Under the pieces are notes generated by a model. The model did not search any database. It saw only the letters and a program-made list of their open reading frames with translations, and was not told the DNA's origin. Shown here piece by piece: positions 47,737-59,000 of a DNA stretch of 64,000 bases; positions within the stretch are counted from its first letter, which is position 1, and every line of letters starts with the position of its first letter. Source of the stretch: Hofstenia miamia (lineage: Eukaryota > Xenacoelomorpha > Acoela); assembly GCA_004352715.1 (NCBI GenBank), contig SCFE01000058.1:1593919-1657918 (forward strand), written 5' to 3'. Made by a program: the position numbers and the translations under genes.

Positions 47737-49173
47737 ATTGCATATACCATTTCAAAATTGTACTGCCAATTTGTATTGATTCTAGTGTTTTAAATAATTA
47801 TTCGTACTTGAGGTTATTAAACACGGTTTTATTTTAAAGGCCTGCCTTATTCATCAAAGCTGCTATATTTTTTCGTTAGTATTTCTTTCAATTTTTCTGC
47901 TTGCTTTAGTCGTTCTCTGAATAAATAGTTGACATCTTTAATTAATTTGAAGTAGTTTTTCATATTTTGAAATTCATTTTTGCAATATGTTTCCAGTTTT
48001 AAGTTTGTAGAGGATAATTTATGTAGTATTTATAAATTGATACATTAAAACAATGTAACTTTGCGGCGTACATGCGTTTAAATTACCGAATTTCAATATA
48101 AATTTATCCAAATGATATTTCCTCGCTGCAGATGTAACATGGTTTTAGTTTTGCAATTTTTGTAGTTTTTACCCAAATGTTTTAAATAAATGTTATGTTT
48201 TTATTTTTTCTTTTACTGAAATCACAATAATAGCCAATTCCAAATTGTATAGATGTATATGCATCAAAGGTTTGCGAAGCAAAATCTTTCTCAAAGAATT
48301 TATAAATTTATATATATATATATATATATAACCCTTTCTGATTAATATGTTTGCTACTATATGAATTTTAGTTCATAGCAAAAGTTTTAAATAATTTCTC
48401 TTCGGGTATTATTTTTAACAATGTTTTGGCTTATAAGTGGATTTATAAATAAAAGTTGTCCACAGAATTGTAAGTGTGCTTACTATTTTAAAGTATTAAT
48501 TACATTTCAAGGAATTTTCACTGATTTACATAATTATGCGGATATTCAAACCAACTGACGCCTAATAAGAACTTTCGCAAAATTTCGTTGTTTTCACCGC
48601 CATAGGCCTTCATCGCTTCATAATCTGATTTCAAATCGAAAAGAAACTGTATTGATAGTTACTGTGTCTGCGATATCTACTATCTATAGAGTTTATAGGT
48701 TGTAAGTACTATTACTTGCCACATCGTGAGAATTGAATAAACTATGCAATACGTACCCTTTTTCACCACCCACCTAGCGATAAATTTTGCTCGTCGTTTG
48801 AATATTATGTACAATGGTATTGTCTCAATTACTTTTTAGTTAATTTAAATGACGAAATTAGCAACATTCTTTCGCTAAATTTACAATAAATAGTAATGAT
48901 TGTACAGAAGTTCCTACTATGTACCTAAATTTATGTACATGTATACTAACCCATTATTTATTAGAACTATGCATAAATTTGATTTGTGTTATTGAATGTG
49001 TTTGATTGTTTCAATTCTTTTCACTGATTTCTAATTGGAGTATTTGCCTAAATGTGTTGTGTTCAACCATAATAATTATAAATGTGTCGAGTGGTTAATT
49101 GCAAAAATATTCTATTGGTTTAGAGGAACCATTTTCATTGGCTAGTTTGTTTTTCGTTTTTAGTGGTTTGCAA
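47737..49173. other. Fringe-HSD17B4 intergenic region
   Basis: 1.4 kb of AT-rich DNA with a TA microsatellite at about 48307-48330. It holds the fringe 3' untranslated region and presumably the HSD17B4 promoter; no specific element is recognised. Confidence 0.5.
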
Positions 49174-50054
49174 ATGCCTCCACTAGCCATAATGGACTTC
49201 CTTAACAAAGTCGTGGTTGTAACTGGTGCTGGAAGAGGTATTTATTGACAAACGTTTATAATCCAATTCAATTTATTTTTTCTTATTTTATGATATTTTT
49301 GTCATCGTGCAATAAAGCTTTAGTTATATTTTTGCTCAAAATAATCAGGATTCTTTTGAATACTAATGTTCGCGTAAAGTGCTTGCTTTTATCATTGCTT
49401 TCATCTGTTTTTGCATGGTGAATCCAACTTCAGAGAATGTATTCATAATTGATTTTCATTTAACTTATAGAATGAATGTTAACCGTTCCATTCCACGGAA
49501 ATATGTTCAAATTTTCATTAAGTATATGCAGTATTGGATTGTTCTAGAACTGCCTTGTTTTTAAACAGCAATTTGTTTTGCTGTTTTGTTTTGAAGCACT
49601 TTTTTCATAGTGNAAATGCCTCCACTAGCCATAATGGACTTCCTTAACAAAGTCGTGGTTGTAACTGGTGCTGGAAGAGGTATTTATTGACAAACGTTTA
49701 TAATCCAATTCAATTTATTTTTTCTTATTTTATGATATTTTTGTCATCGTGCAATAAAGCTTTAGTTATATTTTTGCTCAAAATAATCAGGATTCTTTTG
49801 AATACTAATGTTCGCGTAAAGTGCTTGCTTTTATCATTGCTTTCATCTGTTTTTGCATGGTGAATCCAACTTCAGAGAATGTATTCATAATTGATTTTCA
49901 TTTAACTTATAGAATGAATGTTAACCGTTCCATTCCACGGAAATATGTTCAAATTTTCATTAAGTATATGCAGTATTGGATTGTTCTAGAACTGCCTTGT
50001 TTTTAAACAGCAATTTGTTTTGCTGTTTTGTTTTGAAGCACTTTTTTCATAGTG
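49172..50054 (+). repeat. 442-bp tandem duplication across a single N (probable assembly artefact)
   Basis: 49172-49612 and 49614-50054 look identical base for base, including HSD17B4 exon 1 (49174-49237 and 49616-49679), and are separated by one N at 49613. An exact duplication meeting at an N join is the signature of two overlapping contig ends that were not merged. Confidence 0.9.
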
Positions 50055-53000
50055 GCTTTGTGCAGTATTTTGGAATTGGTCTTTTGAAAAAAAACTCTTT
50101 TGACCTTTCTTTCCGGATGGGCATTTGTTATTTATATTTTAGGTTTTCTGGCAGTGCGAATGTTTATTTTGATCAATTATAAACAAATTTACAAAACTAA
50201 ATCGATTCTGTCTTAAAAATATGAAACCACGACCCTGTGCAGGAATTCCTGTAACGAGTCCTCAAAAACCTTTAATATTGTCACCGAAGTTATTGTTTTT
50301 TTTACCCATTTTTTAAAGTTTAATCTTTAAATTCAGGTTTATAATTCATGTTTGAAGTGAGTTTTTGTTCCCATGTTGTGTTTGGGTATAAAGCTCTATA
50401 TTAAAAAAACACTAAAACTGTTTCCAAACGCGAATTTTAACATAAAAAACATTAAAAACAAGTTATCCGAATGCTTATAACCACAACTGTAATTTTATTG
50501 TAAAATTTATTTATTATATATTAAATGTGAATTTTCCGATTTCCTGTAGTATAATACATGTATATTTGTTCAAGTAAACTTTTTTTCAGGAAACGGATAA
50601 TATGCTATTTTATCGAGTTACATGTAAGCGATTTGAAATTTTTTGGCTTATGTGTTAAATTGAGTCAATGGAAACTTACTTAATTTTCAATTGAAGTGCC
50701 CAAATTTCTGCCATTTTAGACTTTAATTATTCTGGCGAGATTACTATTGAACAAATGGTAACTGCACTTTGCGAATTTTTTCAATCCAATCTTACACAGA
50801 GAAGTTCCTTACCTTAAGATGAAAGTGTGCAAAACCAAGTGTTTTTCCCATAATCACATTCCTTTGATGCCACAATTTACTTGTACCTTTTGAAAATTTC
50901 AATGCTACGTTTTACATTTATATATGTGTTGTAAATAAATTGCTGCTTACTAATACTTTGCCCAATTATGCATTAATTCGTCAATGAGAAGATTATTAGA
51001 TTAGAGATGCCAATTGGTAAAACTCAGCGATATCTCGGAAAAAGATCTAATGAACATTTAGGAGGTTATCTAAATTCAGAAATTTTTATGCATCAACATC
51101 AAGCTAATGAAGATCAATTTGAAATTTTACAAAGAACAGAACATTAAAAAAACTGTCGTCACATGCAAATCGACATCGATGTCTTTTGCTTTATTCTGTA
51201 ATATTCTTCATGGAAATTATTCGCGAAGCTCAAGTTTACCTTTACTTGCTTAAATTTTCATATTCACCTACATTTTAGGTCTCGGACGAGCATATGCATT
51301 GGCATTTGCAGAAAGAGGTGCTAAAGTAATCGGTCAGTATATTTTTTGATATATGTTTTGGTTAAGCGCTATATGTTTAATGTAACCTATAAGTATAAGT
51401 GTAACCTATATGTATTAGGTTAAATGCTATTCTTGTTTTGAGAAAAAACATAATGAGTGTACTTGGATATTTTTTTGAAGTTTGCATCTGTTATTCTACC
51501 TTATGTAGTTGATAAATAATGTTTCTTCTCAAAATATATTAAATATTTTAAGCTTTTTGATACCATATCTGGCACGCTTTTTAAAAGCATGCTAGCTAGC
51601 ACCCCATTCGATAAATAAAAAGTACTAAAATTTTTTATTACAAATCGTTTAAAGGGTGAGTCAACTAATTAAAGGATTAATATTCATTCGTGTTAGTCTC
51701 TTAGATGTAGCATGCATATAAACCTCATTTGAATACAAATTATATAAAATGTGCGCCATGTCTAAGCAATCTCTTTATTGTGGCTGTTGATTTTAATCAA
51801 TTTACTTTGTATTTTTTTTTATTTTCACGTTTGTACTTTTTTACACAGTAAAATTCCTTAATAAGATGTAGCTAAATTTTCACATTTTAGAAAAATTTGC
51901 ATTATAGTATACCAGCGTGACATTTGGCACAGGGTATAATCAGATTGAAAATTACAAAAATTTTGAAATAAAATATATCCATGCAATAATTATGTAGCAT
52001 TTATACGAATACCACTATAAAAAATGAATTTATACATTAATGTATATTTGGTCCAGTTAAGGTTAAAGTTTTTGCTCTCATCAACAATGGGCAATATCTC
52101 AAAGGTATTCATTTTGTACAAATATATAATTAATATTTTTTCTAATGTTTTTTTGGCCAATTTAATCCATTTTATAATAGAAGGTTATTAAAGAAATATT
52201 AGAACAAAAATAAAAAAGTTTAAAAAAATATTTTCTTAAAAATGCATCACCAGTGGTTATTCAACGTTTAACGTGTTAAGACATACTTCTTGGTTTACTC
52301 ATATTGATTTATTTTAAGTAATATCATTACAGAAAAACCAGTTTTGGCATGCTTCAAGTTTTTCAACATTTTATATTCTTTTATATCTTAGTGAATGATT
52401 TGGGAACAGCAACCGGTGGCGAAGGCATTGACACTTCCGCAGCGGATGGAGTTGCTAAGGAAATCGAAGCGAATGGTGGAATCGCTGTTCCAAATTACGG
52501 TTTCTAAATTCATGTGTTTTCAATTACGTGTTGTTGTTTAGATTCTGTGGAAAATGGCGACCGCATAATTGAAACTGCGATTAAGAATTTTAATAAAGTC
52601 GGTAAAGAATTGTTTTCACATTTGTATTTATTTAACTTTGTTATATTCAGATAAACAACTTCAATGAAACTAAATATCATGATTTCAATATGCCGATGTC
52701 GTACATTTAAATTGGTGATCAATATGTTTAATTAGAAATTCATTGTTGAAACTAATCTCACGGTTTTACTCAAAGGAAGATGTCTTTCCCAAATAATTTC
52801 AATTTCTTATTTTAATTTTAACTTCACAATACCCTGGTTAGAAAGAAATTTTAAAAATTATTTGATTTTTTGAACAGCCCGCATAGTGTTATTTTACACT
52901 TCTATTCTACAAACCTTTCTATTACAATATAACATGTTGTCTGACATCTTTTTATACAAACTTAGTAATAAATTGTTTACATGTAAATGTTTAATATATT

Positions 53001-56000
53001 CGTGGATCCAAAATTTTAGTTAACTTTTAGGGTTTACTTAGAGTAATTAGGTAATTGCTGCTGAATTTGATGCAGCAGACGTTAGTTGTGCCATCGAAAG
53101 TATCCTTACAAATGAACATGTTTTATTCCTCTCATGTTATCTGTTTTACTTGCTAATAAATCTCTAATGAGTTCTACTTCCTCTTTTTTTACTAATACAA
53201 CCACAGCAAATTGGTATATTAGAGTGTAGCGAATTAAGAAGTAAATAATTTTATTTCATAAAAAGGTAATCGTATTAGTTTTACTAAGGGAAATACCACA
53301 GCATCGGTGTTGTCACGGTGTATCATCGAGCCACAGTCATTTTGTTTTTATATTTTATTAATGTCGTGGTTTAAATACAACCATTTTTCTTTTATTACTT
53401 CCTAGATATGTTTTTGTAGACTGTGGATCGGTGGAAAGCTCATGAGAATTTAATGGATCTGGATCGAAAAAATCGAACCATAAACAAGTCTGATATTCAC
53501 CATTGTCGATGTGCCATCGATATTTTTCCATGAAATCATTTATGTGTTGCAACGTTTGCAAGTGTGCCAGTGACTCTAACTAAAAAAGAATATATACATT
53601 ATAGAACTACTGAATGGAAGGAATGCCTTAAAGATATTTAATTTGATACATTGCTTAGGATTAAAATAGGTAAATATAACTGAAGTTGCTTAAATTCTTG
53701 CAAAACTCTTTTGAAGTTACTCATAAATCATGGGAGAAAGTATATTTTAATTACGCGCTAACATTAAATTTATATGTATTGGCTGTTAAGTTAACTGCTT
53801 GCAATTCAAACACTTTACGCTTAAGGCGGTTTGAGGGCCGTTTATATTGCATGAATAAATAGATGCGTGTATGCAACGCCTACATTTATTTAATGCAAAT
53901 ATTATGATTTATTTTTACTATTGTGGAACTCTCTGAAATTTCTTCCGAATTTAAGAACTAAATTTTATTAGTGTATCCTCATAGTTGATATTGGCAGCAG
54001 AAAGTGGGACTGAATTAGCAAATCGACAAAATGGCAGTCTTGACTATGAAATAGTTTAAAGTTGACAAAATTTTAGACATAGTTAGTAAGATAACTAGTT
54101 TTAATGATTTGAAAATTATCTTCTATACCTTTCTGTTATAAGCCGATCTAAATGATTTTTGAAAAAGTTTAACATCGATCCACTTTATTAGAAAGACTAT
54201 TAATAATTTTTTTCGATAATGTTATTTTAGACATCCTTATAAATAATGCCGGGATTATTCGTGATCGTGGATTCCATCGGATGACAGTTGTTGACTGGGA
54301 TGATGTCCAAAACATTCATCTTCGTGGTGCTTTTATTATGAGCAAAGCTGCTTGGCCACACATGCGGAGAAACCGTTTTGGGCGAATAATTTTCACTACT
54401 TCTGATGTTGGGCTATTCGGAAATTTTGGTGCGTTAATTTATTTCTACCCCCAAGTCACAATTTGTTTGAACAATACATTGCATCTTAATAAATTTTCTA
54501 AAACGACTTTAAGTAAAGTTCACTTAACCTTAAACTGCTTGGAGATTCTTGAAATATTTTTATGATTATATAAAAACATCTTAAGCGCTTCATGGGCTCA
54601 AAACATTATAAATCCATGAGCATTAGGTATGTAGAGAATTGAAATCTTTTTCAAAGATTCGAAATTTTCAAAGAAAAACTTTTAATCTTTTGAACAACTT
54701 CAGCGGCAACAATACGCTTTAATAGAAATTTTCAACATTGCATTCAAGCATGTTCTCCAATAGACCTACCCATCCCTCACGATTTTGAAATTTGATAATG
54801 AGTTTGGCGAAAATCTTTGTAACTGTGGAATGTACTTTATAATGGACGATAGGCAGTTTAAGGTTGAATAGTTTTTTGGTGAAGAATATGAAGAGTTAAA
54901 TACAAAATTTGTTTTTGAGAAATAATGGGTTATTCCACTAAACCATCACTACAACTTTCATATTTTCACTTCACTTCACGCTGTAAAATATTATAATGGA
55001 TTGTCGGATAACTTCTGGAATAAAGCTTAAAGTTTTTCTTAAAGATTACAAGCAAGTCACAAAAATAGAAGATGTCATCTGATCACTTTTTTAATCAATA
55101 CCATTAATCAAAATATCAATTTTACAGAGTTACTCTACTAACTTAGTTCATTTTTCATCAAAAATTGCTCGTAAATTCGCCAAATATTTTATCAAAATTG
55201 GCTTTATTGTAGACTGGGTAGTAAAATGTTAATAGACTAATGTACTGATTTTTATAACAGTATTTTACAATTTTTTCCGCATTTCTTGGAAAATATAACT
55301 TTTATAAAATTCACCTAAAGGATAAAGCATGTTAAAATGAATTATTCCTGCCGACAACATACTATTCAGAAATGTTCATCTTTTAAAATCTTAGCAATAT
55401 ACCAACATTGACTTTATCGGTCCTTGCAAAAGTCGCAACATTCTAGCGACATTTTTTAACACAAGAAAATTTTGCGAAAACTTCATGTAATTTATCCCTA
55501 TTTCAGTTTTCGTAATGATTTCAAAGAACGGAGATGTTCTAGATTTTTGTAGTGTTTGATATCTTTTGTTTTAGGTCAGGCAAATTATGCTGCTGCCAAA
55601 GCTGGGTTGATCGGTCTATGCAAAAGTTTGGCCTTAGAAGGACTCAAATTCAATATTTTGTGCAATTGCGTCGCACCAACTGCTTTTAGTCGAATGACAG
55701 AAAATTTTTTGCCATCAGGCAAGTACTGTTTTAATCATTTAATTCATGTATATCTGAGAAATTCCTTCGTAACAGGTTGTAACTTATTTCCATTGATTCA
55801 ATTTTAATGCATCGTTAACTTTATGCGCAGTCATTTCCACTAAAATTGTGTTATTTTATGCCTATCAGTTTTAGTAAATCATTGTTCAAAGAATTTTAAA
55901 AGATAGTTAAGACAAAATCACATGATCTTCAAATAAATGATTAAACTTAATGCATTACAAGTGGGATTTTGATGCAAATTTTAGATGCCAATTTAGATGT

Positions 56001-59000
56001 ATAGCCACGCGGAGTAAAATTTACGTGTTTTTAAAGTATTCGCCAGGTAAGTATGAATTATTTATTTTTATAGAACCAATATGAAGGATCCCCTACCTTC
56101 CAATGATACCAAAAGTTTTATTGCGAGTTGGTCTCTCATTCTGGAGATATTTTGAAAATGTCATTCGTAAGTGTTTCCCGACAATCGAGGTAAACTAATA
56201 AAATGTCAATAATTATTTTTCACAAACAAATCTAACTCAAGTTGCTCGTCAATTTTTATCAAAATCTCAAAATATCGTTTGATCTTTTCATAGTTGTCAA
56301 CTTTCCATCGTTCACCATTTTCTGATTCTACAATATAATTCCATGTGTCAATTAAGATTCTTCTTGCTTGACAAAATCTCCAAAAAAATCGTAAGTTCTT
56401 CCAACACTGCCCCATGGCTCAGGAAAAATTTACAAGTAAAATTTCTCTAGGTCCAGTAAATTTTTCAAAATAATGAAGCATGTCAAAAGGGCTGAGTCTG
56501 AAGTTGGCAAACATGTGATTGACGAAAAAATTAAATAAAACCATCATGAATAACAATAAAGTTTTGTGGAGATGTCGTACACTTAATATCGGGAAAATAA
56601 CTATTGTACTCACATGAAAGTTAGTAATCCTCCTGAATCCAAAAAGTTTGTCATGAAAATTGGTGGAAATGTTGTTTATCAATTGTTAACTGTAAAGAAC
56701 TTAAAAGTTACACATTTTTCTAAAGGTTTTCATGCAAATTTTCACTCGTACGTTTTACCCCACAAAACTGCATTCGTAAATTTTAGCCCACGTGACTATA
56801 TTCATATTTTCTAAATTCTGCTTCGAGTTTTTTTAATTTTTATCATTTGTTGTCAGAATTACAACATACAATATTGACGATGTAATTTGTAAAATGAAAT
56901 CACATGGCAAGAGATTTTGTAACATGCAAGCATTGCCAAACCGACGACGTTAGCAAAAAATATTAAAACGAAACCTTGTACTAACTTATTTTACATCATT
57001 GTTTTTAAATTTAGTAGTGATAAGGTATGTTTATGTGACAGATAACGTTGAATTAATCATCAGGAATTCAATTATTTTGGGTTATTAAAATTGTAAAGAG
57101 CACAACATACATAGGATCTCAATGAAGATGTCAGACAGAAAACAAGAGAAAAAATGCTTGTACTCAATGTATCTAGAACATATAGGGTTGGCTGGCAATG
57201 TTTTGAGTGACCGCTAATTTTTGGAAAAAAGCATGGTTTGCAAGAGAGATCACACGCAAGATATCATCCTTCTCGAAGTTCCACTCAACAAAATTATGTA
57301 TTTTGAGATCTTTCAGTTGTCCGAAAATATGAATATTAGTTCCTGCAGTAAAAACAATTGAATTTTGCAGTAAAATCATAGGAGTAACATCAATAGCTGC
57401 TGATTGACCAAAATCGCGCATGGCAAAAAGATGTCTCTAAGAAGAATATGTGATTTCATAATATTACTCTTTTTAAGAATAGCATGATCTTCGAAAAGCA
57501 TTAAGGGTTTGGAACATTTAAAATAGTTTGTCATCACTAAATTTCCGATCCCATATCGATAGCACAGCGAAACTTAATTCCGTTTATGCAAAGGAAAGCC
57601 CATATGCTTATATGGATGGCGCAAGTAATCAAAACCCACTTTTTGATAATGATCCTGAAAGTAGTCTTATCCTGAGAATGGAGATTTAAGGTGGAAAAAT
57701 GGTTTCTAGAGGCTGTTCTCTAAAGGACATTTTTGTTTTAGGATCCATTTATAAAGGAATCTCAATGGTAATCCTATGTGAGAAAATGCTTCTAAGTAAA
57801 AATTAATCTATTAGAAATCTTGCAGATTAATAGAGCGAAATTAGTGTACGATAGAACAATATACTTCTATTCAATGTATTTCATTTAAAGTCCAGCCTGA
57901 GAAATTAACAACCTTATCTGATTCAGTCGATTCCAACTCTAATGTCAAATGCTACAACTTTAAGAAACTTTTCCTATTTTTGTTATTGACTATTTTTATA
58001 AAATGGTAATTTTTTTAGAATTTTTTTGTATTAAATACATGTAGCTACCAACTCATTAAAATTGACGAGTTAAACTCCTAGATCTACACCATCATCTAGC
58101 CCCCAATCTAGTCGCTCCATTTGTTCTAAATCTTTGCCATGAGAAATGCAAAGAAAATGGCAGCGTTTTTGAAGTGGCTGGTGGATGGGCGTCGCAAGGT
58201 AAACAATTACATTTTTTGACTAGATAATTTGGCAATGTTGCGATTTGAATCCATTTGACTGGGTGGTAAAGAATAGATATGCCCACAGTATTGAGTACGT
58301 GTGCCATTGTGGTCCAGATAGACTGTTTCGACTTATCATCAAACATATTTTAAAGAATATTAAGTGTAAATTTTTAAAAGAGATATGCGCAGTTTTTTAT
58401 ACACTAGTTTGCACTAATAATATATACTCGTATAACTACAGTGGTGTGCAAGAGTCTGAATACACCTGCATTTTTATTGATTTCAATAACTTAAACCACC
58501 AATGTTAGCAAAAAAGAATATCAGAAAAAACGTTTTAGGGAGGTACCAGCACATTGTTGCGGTGTTGATTTGCACCTCTGGTGTAAGTTGGTCCAATACA
58601 AATGAGTTGCTAACACTAGGATTGGAAGTCACTATTTGGTGGATCAGGCAGATAGTTTGGAAAGAGAGGTTTCTGCAACACCCACTACCTTTCCCAAAAC
58701 TTTACTGCCAGTAGATGCTTGTCTGGCAATTGTATGTTATGCACCTCCAAGACTAACATCAACAATTTGTTAATATGAGTAACTTGCTTCCCTTAGCAGC
58801 ACCATATTTGCACAAATACTAATTGAGAGCTCCATATTAAAAATGTAATGCAAATTGCTCTCATTTGCCACACATCTCATTACACATATAAACTAATCAA
58901 AACATTTAACATATGAACCAATATAAAGATGTAATACTGTTTTGACCATGTATATTTGCAACAGATAAGTGAAAGAGCCAATTATATACAATTATGTAGG

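Noticed and set aside
49379-50006. Two identical 61-codon ORFs, possible duplicated gene
   Set aside because: They lie in HSD17B4 intron 1 and are duplicated only because of the single-N false duplication; no coding signal.
56614-56814. Plus-strand 66-codon ORF resembling an MSP-type domain
   Set aside because: Resemblance too weak, and it overlaps an equally open antisense ORF.
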